In this document: positions 37,247 through 47,752 of the stretch, in pieces
Layout of the letters: every line of letters begins with the position of its first letter
Numbering within the stretch: the stretch's first letter is position 1
From: Croceibacterium sp. TMG7-5b_MA50
GTDB taxonomy: Bacteria > Pseudomonadota > Alphaproteobacteria > Sphingomonadales > Sphingomonadaceae
Length of the DNA: 64,000 nucleotides
Direction: 5' to 3'
Assembly (NCBI RefSeq): GCF_039830145.1
Contig: NZ_CP156082.1
Coordinates: 700,001-764,000 of the forward strand
Translations under genes and position numbers: made by a program
Notes under the pieces: model-generated
What the model was told of the DNA's origin: nothing
What the model saw: only the letters and a program-made list of their open reading frames with translations
Database searches by the model: none

Positions 37247-37519
37247 TGCCGCATTCCTTTATTGGTCGAAAACGCAGAATACGCGCTCTAGCTAGGCGGC
37301 TGCGGCACACAGCGCAACGGGCAGCGCGATGAAGCCGGGCACGTGCGGAATGCGGGCGAGGCAGGGCGGTTGCGCCGTGAACTTTCGCTAAGCATTCGCA
37401 ACAAGGCCGCAACTCTTGAACGCAGTGCAGCACCTGATTAGGTGCGACGCGACAACCCCCACTTTTTCCGGGCGATTCAGCCGGCAGCGATGCGCGGCTG
37501 GCATGCCCCGAGGACAGCA

Positions 37520-37894
37520 ATGGTCGACCTTAGCCAGTACCTTCCGATCCTGATCTTCCTGGCGATCGCGGTCGGCCTGTCGGCCGCCTTCGTCTTCCTG
37601 CCGATGGGTGTCGCCCGCCTGACCGGCGCGCACAACCCGAATGCGGAGAAGCTGAGCGAGTACGAGTGCGGCTTCCCCGCGTTCGAGGACCCGCGCAGCC
37701 AGTTCGACGTCAGGTTCTACCTGATCGCCATCCTGTTCATCGTGTTCGACCTGGAGGCGGCGTTCCTGTTCCCGTGGGCGGTTAGCCTGGACCTGACCGG
37801 CTGGGCCGGCTGGATCACCATGATGGTGTTCCTGGCCGAGCTGGGTATCGGCCTGGCCTATGCCTGGAAGAAGGGTGCGCTGGAGTGGGAGTGA
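37520..37894 (+). CDS. nuoA: NADH-quinone oxidoreductase subunit A
   Basis: This is a small membrane subunit of complex I. The 124-residue protein has three helices and the conserved loop with [21 protein letters not shown] and [11 protein letters not shown]. The ATG at 37520 has a GAGGAC upstream and fits the family's N terminus. First gene of the nuo operon; the 273-bp divergent gap with thiolase must contain its promoter, though I could not define one. Confidence 0.97.
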   Translation: MVDLSQYLPILIFLAIAVGLSAAFVFLPMGVARLTGAHNPNAEKLSEYECGFPAFEDPRSQFDVRFYLIAILFIVFDLEAAFLFPWAVSLDLTGWAGWITMMVFLAELGIGLAYAWKKGALEWE

Positions 37895-37899
37895 ACGAC

Positions 37900-38526
37900 A
37901 TGGTCACCGATGGTCACGGCAAGTCCGTGGGCCTGAACAGCGCGCTGGACCGGCCGCTCGCCAATCCGGCGGGCAGCACGGTCAGCGGTGAGGCGCACAA
38001 CCCGGTGCTGCATCCCGGCATCCGGCAGCCCGACGGCGAATTCTACAACGCGCTGTCGACCGAGGTGTCGGACAAAGGCTTCCTGGTCACCACCACCGAA
38101 GAGCTGTTCCAGTGGGCGCGCACCGGCAGCCTGTGGTGGATGACGTTCGGCCTTGCCTGCTGCGCGGTCGAGATGATCCACGTCAACATGCCCCGTTACG
38201 ACATGGAGCGGTTCGGCGCCGCGCCGCGCGCATCCCCGCGCCAGTCCGACGTGATGATCGTGGCCGGCACGCTGTGCAACAAGATGGCCCCGGCGCTGCG
38301 CAAGGTGTACGACCAGATGTCTGATCCCAAATATGTGATCAGCATGGGCAGCTGTGCCAATGGCGGCGGCTATTACCACTACAGCTATTCCGTGGTGCGC
38401 GGCTGTGACCGGATCGTGCCCGTCGACATCTACGTCCCCGGGTGCCCGCCCACGGCAGAGGCGCTGCTGTACGGCGTGATGCAGTTGCAGCGGAAAATCC
38501 GCCGCGTGGGGACGATCGAGCGATGA
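37900..38526 (+). CDS. nuoB: NADH-quinone oxidoreductase subunit B
   Basis: NuoB carries the terminal [4Fe-4S] cluster N2 near the quinone site. The ~208-residue protein has [24 protein letters not shown] and [17 protein letters not shown], which supply the cluster cysteines. The N-terminal ~35 residues are variable. ATG 37900 has the best-spaced GGAG; GTG codons at 37885 and 37891 are alternatives that would overlap the nuoA stop. Confidence 0.97.
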   Translation: MVTDGHGKSVGLNSALDRPLANPAGSTVSGEAHNPVLHPGIRQPDGEFYNALSTEVSDKGFLVTTTEELFQWARTGSLWWMTFGLACCAVEMIHVNMPRYDMERFGAAPRASPRQSDVMIVAGTLCNKMAPALRKVYDQMSDPKYVISMGSCANGGGYYHYSYSVVRGCDRIVPVDIYVPGCPPTAEALLYGVMQLQRKIRRVGTIER

Positions 38527-39389
38527 GCACTGTTCTCCACCCCGCGCCCCGCTTCGCCACCGGTCCCAGCATCGCTGAGACGCTGGGGACCGCGCTCGGC
38601 ACCATGGTGATCGAGCATGCGTGCGAGCATGGCGAGGTGTTGCTGACCGTTCAGCGCGACCGGCTGGAAGACGCGCTGCGCCTGTTGCGTGACGAGCACG
38701 AATACCAGCAGCTGATGGAGATCGCCGGGGTCGACTATCCCGGCCGGGCCGAGCGGTTCGAGGTCGTCTACATGCTGCTGTCGGTGACCCGCAACAGCCG
38801 GGTCATGGTGAAGGTCACCACGGACGAGGACACGCCCGTGCCGACCGCCACCCGCCTGTGGCCCAATGCGGGCTGGCTGGAACGCGAGGTGTTCGACCTA
38901 TATGGCGTGCTGTTCGACGGCAACACCGACCTGCGACGCATCCTGACCGATTACGGGTTCGAAGGGCATCCGTTCCGCAAGGACTTCCCGCTGACTGGCT
39001 ACCAGGAAGTCCGGTATTCCGAAGAGGACAAGCGCGTCGTTTATGAGCCGGTGGAGCTGGCGCAGGACTTCCGCTCATTCGAGTTCACGTCGCCGTGGGA
39101 AGGCGCGGACTACGTGCTGCCGGGTGACGAGAAGGCCAGCGGACCCGCCCCTGTGGCGGAGCCCAAGGTGACGGAGAAGCCGGGCCAGAGCGGCGCCGGT
39201 GCGCCGACCGACGCCAAAGCGGCGGAGAAGGCCAGCGACGGACCGCCGACGCAGGCCAAGGGTGGCGAAGGCACCGCGCCTGATGCACCTGAACCGACGG
39301 AAAGCCGGCCCGACCGTCCGGCGCGGGCAGACGGTCCGGCGGACACGCCGGGTGCGACCGAAACCGATAAGAGCGAGGGCAAGGACTGA
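38523..39389 (+). CDS. nuoC: NADH-quinone oxidoreductase subunit C with disordered tail
   Basis: NuoC is a peripheral-arm subunit of complex I, the 30-kDa homologue. Residues 1-200 are canonical, with [41 protein letters not shown]. Residues 201-288 are a low-complexity Pro/Ala/Glu/Lys tail with no recognisable fold. The start overlaps nuoB by four bases (ATGA) and the stop overlaps nuoD by one base. Confidence 0.96.
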   Translation: MSTVLHPAPRFATGPSIAETLGTALGTMVIEHACEHGEVLLTVQRDRLEDALRLLRDEHEYQQLMEIAGVDYPGRAERFEVVYMLLSVTRNSRVMVKVTTDEDTPVPTATRLWPNAGWLEREVFDLYGVLFDGNTDLRRILTDYGFEGHPFRKDFPLTGYQEVRYSEEDKRVVYEPVELAQDFRSFEFTSPWEGADYVLPGDEKASGPAPVAEPKVTEKPGQSGAGAPTDAKAAEKASDGPPTQAKGGEGTAPDAPEPTESRPDRPARADGPADTPGATETDKSEGKD

Positions 39390-40603
39390 TGGCCGGCCTG
39401 ATGCAGGAGACCTCCCCCACCACGGGCGACGAGGTCATCAGCAACTACACGATCAATTTCGGCCCGCAGCATCCCGCGGCGCACGGCGTGCTGCGCATGG
39501 TGATGGAGCTGGATGGCGAGATCATCGAGCGGATCGATCCGCATGTCGGGCTGCTGCATCGCGGCACCGAGAAGCTGATCGAGTACAAGACCTATTTGCA
39601 GGCGCTGCCGTATTTCGACCGGCTCGATTACTGCAGCCCGCTGTGCATGGAGCACTCCTACGTCCTGGCGGTGGAGAAGCTGCTTAACGTGGAGGTGCCG
39701 CTGCGCGCGCAATATCTGCGCGTGCTGTTCGCGGAGCTGACGCGGATCAGCAACCACATGCTGAACATGGGCAGCCATGTCATGGACGTGGGCGCGATGA
39801 CGCCGAACCTGTGGCTGTTCGAGATCCGCGAAGACTGCATGAACTTCTTCGAACGGGCGAGCGGCGCGCGCATGCATGCTGCGTGGTACCGCCCGGGCGG
39901 CGTGCACCAGGACGTACCGCTGAAGCTGCTGACCGATATCGGCGACTGGCTCGACAAGCGCATGCCCGAGCTGTTCGAGGACGCGATGAGCTTGGTGGTG
40001 GACAATCGCATCTTCAAGCAGCGCAACGTCGACATCGCCGTTGTCAGCAAGGAGGATGCGCTGCGCTGGGGCTTCTCCGGCCCGATGATCCGCGCGGCGG
40101 GCATCCCGTGGGATCTGCGCAAGAGCCAGCCTTACGACGTATATGACCGGATGGAGTTCGACATTCCGGTCGGCACCAATTCCGATTGCTACGACCGGTT
40201 CATGGTCCGGGTGGAGGAGGTGCGCCAGTCGATGCGCATCATGAAGCAGTGCCTGCGCGAGATGCCCGATGGCCCGATCAGCAGCAGCGACCGCAAGGTG
40301 GCGCCGCCCAAGCGCGCCGAGATGAAGCAGTCGATGGAAGCGCTGATCCACCACTTCAAGCTCTACACCGAAGGCTTCCATGTGCCGGCGGGCGAGGTCT
40401 ATGTGGCGACGGAAAGCCCCAAGGGCGAGTTCGGCGTCTATCTGGTGAGCGACGGCAGCAACAAGCCGTACCGCTGCAAGATCCGGCCGACCGCCTTCAG
40501 CCACCTGCAGGCGATGGACTTCATGTCCAAGGGTCACATGCTGCCCGACGCGACCGCAATCCTGGGCGCGATCGACGTGGTGTTCGGGGAGTGCGACCGG
40601 TGA
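39389..40603 (+). CDS. nuoD: NADH-quinone oxidoreductase subunit D
   Basis: This 49-kDa homologue lines the quinone pocket. The 404-residue protein has the conserved [19 protein letters not shown] and [19 protein letters not shown] at the N terminus and the GVYLVSDG segment towards the end. It remains separate from nuoC, as in most alphaproteobacteria. The stop overlaps the GTG start of a small membrane-protein gene. Confidence 0.98.
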   Translation: MAGLMQETSPTTGDEVISNYTINFGPQHPAAHGVLRMVMELDGEIIERIDPHVGLLHRGTEKLIEYKTYLQALPYFDRLDYCSPLCMEHSYVLAVEKLLNVEVPLRAQYLRVLFAELTRISNHMLNMGSHVMDVGAMTPNLWLFEIREDCMNFFERASGARMHAAWYRPGGVHQDVPLKLLTDIGDWLDKRMPELFEDAMSLVVDNRIFKQRNVDIAVVSKEDALRWGFSGPMIRAAGIPWDLRKSQPYDVYDRMEFDIPVGTNSDCYDRFMVRVEEVRQSMRIMKQCLREMPDGPISSSDRKVAPPKRAEMKQSMEALIHHFKLYTEGFHVPAGEVYVATESPKGEFGVYLVSDGSNKPYRCKIRPTAFSHLQAMDFMSKGHMLPDATAILGAIDVVFGECDR

Positions 40604-40770
40604 GCGCACGCCCGTCCATCTGGCTGTTCGTGGCGGTGGCCGCGGCGATCGCGATGCTGTGCTTCGCGATCGGGCAGGGCAAGCCGGGCGCGGGCGTACC
40701 CGTCGCCATCCTCCTTTCCGTCCTCTGGACCATCCATGCGCAAATGCGCTGGGGCAAGATCAATGGCTGA
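40600..40770 (+). CDS. Small two-helix membrane protein in the nuo operon (56 aa)
   Basis: A 56-residue open frame between nuoD and nuoE begins with GTG in a GTGA overlap and ends eight bases into nuoE. It encodes two hydrophobic segments (about 7-25 and 34-48) separated by GQGKPGAG, with a basic C terminus. The tight overlaps on both sides argue that it is translated. I do not recognise the family. It could be an accessory subunit or assembly factor of complex I. Confidence 0.65.
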   Translation: MSARPSIWLFVAVAAAIAMLCFAIGQGKPGAGVPVAILLSVLWTIHAQMRWGKING

Positions 40771-41434
40771 ACGCGCACCACATCCCGACACCCCCGAACT
40801 GCGCGCCCGCTGGGGCGGGTTTGCCTGGACACCTGGCAATACGGAGAAGGCGCGCGAGATCGTGGCCCGCTATCCCGAGGGTCGCCAGCGCTCGGCCGTG
40901 ATGCCGCTGCTGGACCTTGCCCAGCGGCAGGTCGGTGCCGAAACGCAGACCCAGGGGTGGCTGCCGCTGCCGGTGATGGAATATGTCGCGGCGCAGCTCG
41001 ACATGCCGATCATCCGCGTGCTGGAGGTCGCCACCTTCTATACCATGTACAACATCGCGCCGGTCGGCCGCTTCCATGTCCAGATCTGCGGCACCACGCC
41101 GTGCATGCTGCGCGGGTCGGACGACATCATGACGGCGTGCAAGACGCGCGGCATGAAGAAGGGGCACACCACGCCTGACGGCATGTGGACCCTGACCGAG
41201 GTCGAGTGCATGGGCAATTGCGCAAGCGCGCCGATGGTGCAGATCAACGACGACAATTACGAGGATCTGACACCGGCGCGGCTCGATGCCGTGCTGGACG
41301 CGCTGGCCAAGGGCGAAAGCCCGAAGGGCGGTACGCAGGATCCGACTCGCCACACGGTGGAGCCGGTCGGCGGCCCGACCACGCTGCGCGAGATGGTGGA
41401 CGCGAACCACGATTATCGCGGTGCGTGGGCGTGA
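40763..41434 (+). CDS. nuoE: NADH-quinone oxidoreductase subunit E
   Basis: NuoE is the 24-kDa homologue carrying the [2Fe-2S] cluster N1a. The 223-residue protein has VLEVATFYTMYN, CGTTPCMLRG and ECMGNC, which supply four cysteines. A Thr/Pro/Gly-rich C-terminal extension follows. The ATG at 40763 lies inside the end of the preceding small gene. The stop overlaps another small membrane-protein gene (GTGA). Confidence 0.97.
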   Translation: MAERAPHPDTPELRARWGGFAWTPGNTEKAREIVARYPEGRQRSAVMPLLDLAQRQVGAETQTQGWLPLPVMEYVAAQLDMPIIRVLEVATFYTMYNIAPVGRFHVQICGTTPCMLRGSDDIMTACKTRGMKKGHTTPDGMWTLTEVECMGNCASAPMVQINDDNYEDLTPARLDAVLDALAKGESPKGGTQDPTRHTVEPVGGPTTLREMVDANHDYRGAWA

Positions 41435-41598
41435 GCACGCCGGCGCCTGTCAGCAAGGGATTGCCGATCGTCGGCATCGTCCTCCTGACGCTGGCGCTGC
41501 TGAAGTTCGTGCAGGGTGGTGACTGGGTCGTCTGGCTGATCCTGGGCGTGCTGTTCGGTGGTCTGGGCGTATTCTCCCGCAAGGGCAGGGCCGGCTGA
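41431..41598 (+). CDS. Small two-helix membrane protein in the nuo operon (55 aa)
   Basis: A 55-residue frame starts at GTG 41431, overlapping the nuoE stop by four bases. It has two hydrophobic stretches (about 12-25 and 31-46) and a basic end (FSRKGRAG). The stop overlaps the next small gene by one base (TGATG). The family is unknown. Confidence 0.6.
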   Translation: MSTPAPVSKGLPIVGIVLLTLALLKFVQGGDWVVWLILGVLFGGLGVFSRKGRAG

Positions 41599-41738
41599 TG
41601 GAAGCGCTGATCGTCCTCATTGTCACGCTGCTGCTGGTCGCGGTGGCGTGGAAGATTTTCTCCGGCCTGATCAAGACGGTGGTGCTAGTCATCATCCTGG
41701 TCGCCGCGGCATTGTTTGTGTTTGGAGGGATCGGCTGA
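41598..41738 (+). CDS. Small membrane protein in the nuo operon (46 aa)
   Basis: A 46-residue, almost wholly hydrophobic protein starts at ATG 41598. Two helices (about 2-17 and 24-43) are separated by WKIFSGLIK. The stop overlaps the nuoF ATG by one base. Being locked between nuoE and nuoF by overlaps on both sides makes translation likely. The function is unknown. Confidence 0.6.
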   Translation: MEALIVLIVTLLLVAVAWKIFSGLIKTVVLVIILVAAALFVFGGIG

Positions 41739-43033
41739 TGCTCGCCGACAAGGACCGTATCTTCACCAACCTGTACGGGTACCAGGACTGGCGGCTGCCG
41801 GCCGCGCAGATGCGTGGTGACTGGGACGATACTAAGGCGCTGATCGCACGCGGGCAGGATGCGATCATCGACGAGATCAAGGCGTCCGGCCTGCGCGGTC
41901 GCGGCGGGGCGGGCTTCCCGACCGGCATGAAGTGGTCCTTCATGCCCAAGGAAAGCAAGGATGGGCGTCCGTCCTTCCTGGTCATCAACGCTGATGAGTC
42001 GGAGCCGGGCAGCTGCAAGGACCGCGAGATCATCCGCCACGATCCGCACAAACTGGTTGAAGGGGCGCTGATCGCGGGTTTCGCGATGCGCGCGCGGGCC
42101 GCCTACATCTACATCCGTGGCGAGTATATCCGCGAGGCGGAGACGCTGTTCGCCGCGGTTGCGGAGGCCTATGCCGCCGGCCTGCTGGGCAAGAACGCGG
42201 CGGGAAGCGGCTATGACTTCGATGTCTTCGTCCACCGGGGTGGCGGCGCTTATATCTGCGGCGAAGAAACCGCGATGATCGAGAGCATCGAGGGCAAGAA
42301 GGGCCAGCCCCGGCTGAAGCCGCCGTTTCCGGCAGGCGCCGGCCTGTATGGCTGTCCGACCACGGTGAACAACGTGGAGTCGATCGCTGTGGTGCCCACT
42401 ATCCTGCGGCGCGGTGCACCCTGGTTCGCCAGCTTCGGGCGGGAGAACAACAAGGGCACCAAGCTGTTCCAGATCAGCGGCCATGTCGATCGCCCCTGCG
42501 TGGTCGAGGAGGAGATGGGCATTCCCTTCCGCGACCTGATTGAAAAGCATTGCGGCGGCATTACCGGGGGGTGGGATAACCTGCTGGCGGTGATCCCCGG
42601 TGGGTCGTCCGTTCCGCTGGTCCCTGCGGCGGAGATCATGGACGCGCCTATGGATTTCGACGGGCTGAAGGCCGTCGGCTCGGGTCTGGGCACCGCGGCG
42701 GTGATCGTGATGGACAAGTCCACCGACATCGTGCGGGCGATCAGCCGCATTTCGTACTTCTACAAGCATGAGAGCTGCGGCCAGTGCACGCCGTGCCGCG
42801 AGGGTACCGGCTGGATGTGGCGGGTGATGGAGCGGCTGCGTACCGGCGATGCCGAGCCGGCCGAGATCGACATGCTGTACGAAGTGACCAAGCAAGTCGA
42901 GGGCCACACGATCTGCGCGCTGGGCGATGCGGCGGCATGGCCGATCCAGGGCCTGCTGAAGCATTTCCGGCCGGAGATCGAGCGGCGTATCGCGGAGCGC
43001 GAGGCGGTGGAGTTGCCCGAAGCAGCCGAATGA
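41738..43033 (+). CDS. nuoF: NADH-quinone oxidoreductase subunit F
   Basis: NuoF binds NADH and FMN and holds cluster N3. The 431-residue protein has [16 protein letters not shown] (NADH), [12 protein letters not shown] (FMN) and the cluster motif [11 protein letters not shown]. Its ATG overlaps the preceding small gene. The operon then loses its tight spacing: 221 bp separate nuoF from nuoG. Confidence 0.98.
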   Translation: MLADKDRIFTNLYGYQDWRLPAAQMRGDWDDTKALIARGQDAIIDEIKASGLRGRGGAGFPTGMKWSFMPKESKDGRPSFLVINADESEPGSCKDREIIRHDPHKLVEGALIAGFAMRARAAYIYIRGEYIREAETLFAAVAEAYAAGLLGKNAAGSGYDFDVFVHRGGGAYICGEETAMIESIEGKKGQPRLKPPFPAGAGLYGCPTTVNNVESIAVVPTILRRGAPWFASFGRENNKGTKLFQISGHVDRPCVVEEEMGIPFRDLIEKHCGGITGGWDNLLAVIPGGSSVPLVPAAEIMDAPMDFDGLKAVGSGLGTAAVIVMDKSTDIVRAISRISYFYKHESCGQCTPCREGTGWMWRVMERLRTGDAEPAEIDMLYEVTKQVEGHTICALGDAAAWPIQGLLKHFRPEIERRIAEREAVELPEAAE

Positions 43034-43254
43034 TAGTTGCGGCTGCATGTTTCCGATAGGAAGTATGCAGGTTATTGCGAGGCGTTTGCGTCTTTACTTG
43101 GGAAGTACGCTCAAGCCTTGCATCAAAGTGCGAATGAGCGCCGGAAATGGGCGCTGTGGCCTTGCGCTGAGGCACAGGGTCGGACAGAGGAACACGGCAC
43201 AGCGATGCCGCACCGCACACAAGCGCGGGGCGTTCATCCAGGCGGACAGAGATT

Positions 43255-45273
43255 ATGCCCACAGTCACCGTTGACGGAACCGAGATCGAAGTGCCCGATG
43301 GGGCGACCGTGCTGCAGGCTTGCGAGCTTGCCGGCAAGGAGATCCCGCGCTTCTGCTATCACGAACGCCTGTCCATCGCCGGCAATTGCCGCATGTGCCT
43401 GGTCGAGGTGAAGCCAGGCCCGCCCAAGCCGCAGGCGAGTTGCGCCCTGCCGGCGACGAACGGCCAGGAAATTCGCACCGACACGCCAATGGTGAAGAAG
43501 GCGCGGGAAGGGGTGATGGAGTTCCTGCTCATCAACCACCCGCTCGACTGCCCGATCTGCGACCAGGGCGGCGAGTGCGACCTGCAGGACCAGTCGGTCG
43601 CCTACGGCCGCGGCGGTTCCCGGTACCACGAGAACAAACGTGCGGTGACCGAGAAGTATATGGGTCCGCTGATCAAGACGATCATGACCCGCTGCATTCA
43701 TTGCACGCGCTGTGTCCGCTTCTCCGAAGAAGTGGCCGGTGTGGATGAGATCGGCGCGCTGTATCGCGGCGAGGACATGCAGATCAGCACGTATCTCGAA
43801 CATGCGGCCAAGCACGAACTGTCGGCAAACGTTATCGACCTGTGCCCGGTGGGCGCGCTGACCAGTCGGCCTTACGCCTACGAGGCGCGGCCGTGGGAGT
43901 TGAAGAAGACCCTGGGCATCGACGTGTCGGACGCGATGGGTGCGAACATTCGCATCGACAGTCGCGGGCGCGAGGTGCTGCGCGTGCTGCCGCGCACCAA
44001 TGACGATGTGAACGAAGAGTGGCTGAGCGATAAGGCCCGCTATCAGGTGGAGGGGCTGACGCGCCGCCGCCTCGATCGCGTCTGGATTCGTCATGATGGC
44101 AAGCTGCAATCGGCCGACTGGAACGAGGCGTTCGCGCTGATCGCCGAAGCGGGACGCGGCGGCAGCGTGGGGGCAGTCGCGGGCGACATGCTCGATTGCG
44201 AGACGATGTTTGCGGCCAAGCGGCTGGTGAATGCGCTGGGCTCCGATCTGGTGGAAAGTCGCCAGGGCGGCATGGCCTATCCGGTGGGCAGCCTGTCGGC
44301 GGTCAATTTCAACACGACCTTCGCTGGAATTGAGACGGCAGATGCCGTGCTGATCGTGGGCAGCAACATCCGCTGGGAAGCGCCGCTGTTGAATGTCCGC
44401 CTGCGGAAGGCCGCGAAGCGGGGTGCGAAGATCTTCATCGTGGGTCCGCACTGGGAGACGACCTTCCCGGCCGAGTTCCTGGGCGACGATGCCTCCGTGC
44501 TGCATGACCTGCCTGACCACGTTGCCTCCGCCATGCAGGGCGCGGCGCGGCCGGCGATCATCCTTGGCGCGGCTGGCCTGGTGGCGGGTGCTCATGGCCC
44601 GGCACTGGCGCTGGCGCATGCCTGGAACGTGGTGCGCGATAACGGTGGCGACACCTGGAACGGCTTCAACGTCCTGCACATGGCGGCGGCACGCATGGGT
44701 GCGCTGATGCTCGGCTTCGCTCGCCCGCGCGGCCTTGCCGAGCTGGTGCAGGCTGCGCCCAAGCTGCTGCTTTCGCTCGGCGCGGACGAGCTGGACCACG
44801 GCAAGTTCGCAGGCGCCTTAAAGGTTTATATCGGCCATCATGGCGACAAGGGTGCGGCCTCGGCCGATATCATCTTGCCGGGCAGCGCCTATACCGAGAA
44901 GGCCGGGACCTATGTCTCGACAGAGGGCCGCGTGCAGTTTGCCGACAAGGCGGTGTTTGCGCCCGGTGATGCGCGCGAAGACTGGACAATCCTTCGTGCC
45001 TTGGCCGATGCGCTGGGCGTGACCGTCGGGTTCGACAGCTTTGACCAGCTGCGCGCCGCGATGATCGCGGACGTGCCGGCTCTGGGTGTCGAGGGACTGG
45101 TCGATTACGGCGCGCTGCCTGCGGCAGACAGCGCGGAGCGTGCTGGTGGGGCGATCGCCTACCCGATCAAGGATTTCTATCTCACCAACTCCATCGCGCG
45201 GGCCAGCGCGGTGATGCAGCGCTGTTCGGCTGAACTGCTGCATGGCGAGGAACTGGCGGAGGCCGCGGAATGA
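43255..45273 (+). CDS. nuoG: NADH-quinone oxidoreductase subunit G
   Basis: NuoG is the largest peripheral subunit. The 672-residue protein has an N-terminal [2Fe-2S] ferredoxin domain ([15 protein letters not shown]), a His-ligated cluster region ([18 protein letters not shown]) and a [10 protein letters not shown] [4Fe-4S] motif. A molybdopterin-oxidoreductase-like C-terminal domain follows that no longer binds the cofactor. Length is typical for the alphaproteobacterial/mitochondrial form. The stop overlaps nuoH. Confidence 0.97.
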   Translation: MPTVTVDGTEIEVPDGATVLQACELAGKEIPRFCYHERLSIAGNCRMCLVEVKPGPPKPQASCALPATNGQEIRTDTPMVKKAREGVMEFLLINHPLDCPICDQGGECDLQDQSVAYGRGGSRYHENKRAVTEKYMGPLIKTIMTRCIHCTRCVRFSEEVAGVDEIGALYRGEDMQISTYLEHAAKHELSANVIDLCPVGALTSRPYAYEARPWELKKTLGIDVSDAMGANIRIDSRGREVLRVLPRTNDDVNEEWLSDKARYQVEGLTRRRLDRVWIRHDGKLQSADWNEAFALIAEAGRGGSVGAVAGDMLDCETMFAAKRLVNALGSDLVESRQGGMAYPVGSLSAVNFNTTFAGIETADAVLIVGSNIRWEAPLLNVRLRKAAKRGAKIFIVGPHWETTFPAEFLGDDASVLHDLPDHVASAMQGAARPAIILGAAGLVAGAHGPALALAHAWNVVRDNGGDTWNGFNVLHMAAARMGALMLGFARPRGLAELVQAAPKLLLSLGADELDHGKFAGALKVYIGHHGDKGAASADIILPGSAYTEKAGTYVSTEGRVQFADKAVFAPGDAREDWTILRALADALGVTVGFDSFDQLRAAMIADVPALGVEGLVDYGALPAADSAERAGGAIAYPIKDFYLTNSIARASAVMQRCSAELLHGEELAEAAE

Positions 45274-46316
45274 TACCTGTCTTCCAGGGCTGGGGCATGA
45301 GCTACGAGGCGGCGTGGATCACCTCTACGATCGCCGGCATCTTGCTGATCGCGCTGCCGTTGATGCTCGCGGTCGCGATGGTGATCTATGTCGATCGCAA
45401 GGTTTGGGCGGCGATGGCGTTGCGGCGTGGTCCCAACGTGGTTGGCCCCTTCGGCCTGCTGCAAAGCTTTGCCGATGGGTTGAAGGTGTTCCTGCAGGAA
45501 ACCATCATCCCGTCCGCCGCGAACAAGGGCCTGTTCCTGATCGCGCCCATCATCACCTTCACCGTGGCGCTGGCGGCCTGGGCGGTGATCCCGTTCAATT
45601 CGGGCGCGGTGCTGGCGAACATCAATGTCGGGCTACTCTACATCCTCGCGGTCAGTTCGCTGGGAGTCTACGGCGTGGTGATGTCCGGTTGGGCGTCGAA
45701 CTCGAAGTATCCGTTCTTCTCCGCCATGCGCGCTGCGGCGCAGATGATCTCCTACGAGGTCTCGATCGGCTTCGTGCTGATCTGCGTGGTGCTGTGGGCT
45801 GGCACGTTCAACATGAACGGCATCATCGAGGCGCAGCGCGGGCACGGGCTGGGCATCGTCAACGGGTTCTTCTTCAACCTGCTGCTGTTCCCGATGTGGG
45901 TGGTGTTCCTGATCTCCGCCCTGGCGGAGACGGCGCGTGCCCCGTTCGACCTGACGGAGGCGGAGAGCGAGCTCGTCGCCGGGTACCAGACCGAATATAG
46001 CTCCATGAGCTTCGCGCTGTTCTGGCTGGGCGAATACGCGAACGTGCTGCTGATGTGCGCGCTGAACTCGATCCTGTTCTTCGGGGGCTGGCTGCCGCCG
46101 CTTGAGTTGTCGATCCTGTACTGGATTCCTGGCTGGATCTGGCTGCTGCTAAAGATTTCGTTCTTCTTCTTCGTGTTTTCCTGGATCAAGGCCACGGTGC
46201 CGCGCTTCCGCTATGACCAGCTGATGCGGCTGGGCTGGAAGGTGTTCCTGCCGCTCAGCCTCGGCTTCGTCGTGGTGGTCAGTGGCTGGCTGATGTTTAC
46301 GAGGTACGGCGCATGA
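45270..46316 (+). CDS. nuoH: NADH-quinone oxidoreductase subunit H
   Basis: NuoH is the membrane subunit linking the quinone pocket to the proton channels. The 348-residue, eight-helix protein has [45 protein letters not shown] and [14 protein letters not shown], all conserved landmarks. It has four-base overlaps with nuoG and nuoI. Confidence 0.98.
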   Translation: MIPVFQGWGMSYEAAWITSTIAGILLIALPLMLAVAMVIYVDRKVWAAMALRRGPNVVGPFGLLQSFADGLKVFLQETIIPSAANKGLFLIAPIITFTVALAAWAVIPFNSGAVLANINVGLLYILAVSSLGVYGVVMSGWASNSKYPFFSAMRAAAQMISYEVSIGFVLICVVLWAGTFNMNGIIEAQRGHGLGIVNGFFFNLLLFPMWVVFLISALAETARAPFDLTEAESELVAGYQTEYSSMSFALFWLGEYANVLLMCALNSILFFGGWLPPLELSILYWIPGWIWLLLKISFFFFVFSWIKATVPRFRYDQLMRLGWKVFLPLSLGFVVVVSGWLMFTRYGA

Positions 46317-46798
46317 GTGTCGCGCAACTGGTCAAGTCGTTCACCCTGTGGGAGTTCGTGAAGGCACACGCCCTCACGCTGAAGTACTTCTTCAAGCCCA
46401 AGGCGACGATCAACTACCCGTTCGAGAAGAACCCGTTGTCGCCCCGCTTCCGGGGGGAGCATGCCCTGCGCCGCTACCCCAACGGGGAGGAGCGCTGCAT
46501 TGCGTGCAAGCTGTGCGAGGCGGTTTGTCCGGCGCAGGCGATCACCATTGAGGCCGAGCCACGCGAGGACGGCAGCCGCCGCACCACGCGCTACGACATC
46601 GACATGACCAAGTGCATCTATTGCGGCTTCTGTCAGGAGGCGTGTCCGGTGGACGCGGTCGTCGAGGGACCGAACTTCGAGTACTCGACGGAAACGCGCG
46701 AGGAATTGCTGTACGACAAGGCCAAGCTGCTGGCGAACGGGGACAAGTGGGAGCGCGCGATCGCTGCCAACCTTGAAGCCGACGCACCCTACCGCTAG
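46313..46798 (+). CDS. nuoI: NADH-quinone oxidoreductase subunit I
   Basis: This is a ferredoxin-like subunit with two [4Fe-4S] clusters (N6a/N6b). The 161-residue protein has [16 protein letters not shown] and [16 protein letters not shown], eight cysteines in all, and the [16 protein letters not shown] lead-in. Length matches the mitochondrial TYKY form. Confidence 0.98.
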   Translation: MSVAQLVKSFTLWEFVKAHALTLKYFFKPKATINYPFEKNPLSPRFRGEHALRRYPNGEERCIACKLCEAVCPAQAITIEAEPREDGSRRTTRYDIDMTKCIYCGFCQEACPVDAVVEGPNFEYSTETREELLYDKAKLLANGDKWERAIAANLEADAPYR

Positions 46799-46824
46799 GC
46801 GCCCGGCAGGACGGACCCAGACAC

Positions 46825-47445
46825 ATGCTGCAAGCCCTTGCCTTTTACCTGTTCGCCGCGCTGGTGATCGCCAGCGGGACGTTCACCATCCTCGCCCGCA
46901 ATCCGGTGCATTCCGTGTTGTGGCTGATCCTTGCCTTCTTCAATGGCGCGGGGCTGATGGTGCTCGTTGGTGCCGAGTTCATCGCCATGCTGCTGGTGAT
47001 CGTCTATGTTGGCGCAGTCGCGGTGCTGTTCCTGTTCGTGGTCATGATGCTGGACATCGACTTCGCCGAACTGCGCGCCGGTTTCGTCAAGAACTTTCCA
47101 TTGGGCATTGCCATAGCCGCCGTGCTTCTGGCGGAGCTGGTGCTGGGCATCGGCGCCTGGCAGTCGGGTGCGCTGGAACTAGGCCGCGCAAGCGGCGAGG
47201 CAGCGCCGTTGCTGGGCCGCAGCAATATCGAGAGCATCGGCGCGTTGCTGTATGGCCGGTACCTGTTCCTGTTCGAATCCGCGGGCGTGATCCTGCTGGT
47301 GGCGATGGTCGGCGCGATCGTGCTGACGCATCGGGAGCGGCGGGCCTATCGCGGGCAGCAGAACATCGGCAAGCAGATCGCCCGCCGCCCGGACGAAGCG
47401 ACCCGCAACGTGCGGCCTGAGATCGGACAGGGGGTGACACTGTGA
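46825..47445 (+). CDS. nuoJ: NADH-quinone oxidoreductase subunit J
   Basis: NuoJ is a membrane subunit whose third helix carries the hinge-like glycine-rich region needed for coupling. The 206-residue protein has [13 protein letters not shown] and [29 protein letters not shown], the family signature, in about five helices. It lies 26 bp after nuoI, and its stop overlaps the nuoK GTG. Confidence 0.97.
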   Translation: MLQALAFYLFAALVIASGTFTILARNPVHSVLWLILAFFNGAGLMVLVGAEFIAMLLVIVYVGAVAVLFLFVVMMLDIDFAELRAGFVKNFPLGIAIAAVLLAELVLGIGAWQSGALELGRASGEAAPLLGRSNIESIGALLYGRYLFLFESAGVILLVAMVGAIVLTHRERRAYRGQQNIGKQIARRPDEATRNVRPEIGQGVTL

Positions 47446-47747
47446 TCGGCATCGAACACTACGTCGTTGTCAGCTCGATCTTGTTCGTGCTTGGCGTCTT
47501 GGGTATCTTCCTGAATCGGAAGAACATCATCGTCATCCTGATGGCGATCGAACTGATCCTGCTGTCGGTGAACCTGAACCTGGTGGCCTTCAGCGCCTTC
47601 CTTGGCGACCTCACGGGTCAGATCTTCGCCATGTTCGTGCTGACCGTGGCCGCCGGGGAAGCGGCGATCGGTCTTGCCATCCTGGTCATCTATTTCCGCG
47701 GACGCGGCACCATCGCGGTTGACGACGTCAACCGGATGAAGGGGTAA
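47442..47747 (+). CDS. nuoK: NADH-quinone oxidoreductase subunit K
   Basis: This three-helix membrane subunit has two conserved glutamates in the proton path: one in [16 protein letters not shown], one in [12 protein letters not shown]. It is 101 residues with a GTG start inside the end of nuoJ (GTGA). Confidence 0.97.
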   Translation: MIGIEHYVVVSSILFVLGVLGIFLNRKNIIVILMAIELILLSVNLNLVAFSAFLGDLTGQIFAMFVLTVAAGEAAIGLAILVIYFRGRGTIAVDDVNRMKG

Positions 47748-47752
47748 ACACG

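Noticed and set aside
43047-43274. 75-codon frame in the nuoF-nuoG gap
   Set aside because: It runs into nuoG in another frame, has no hydrophobic or domain pattern and a poor ribosome-binding site. The gap itself is kept as a finding.
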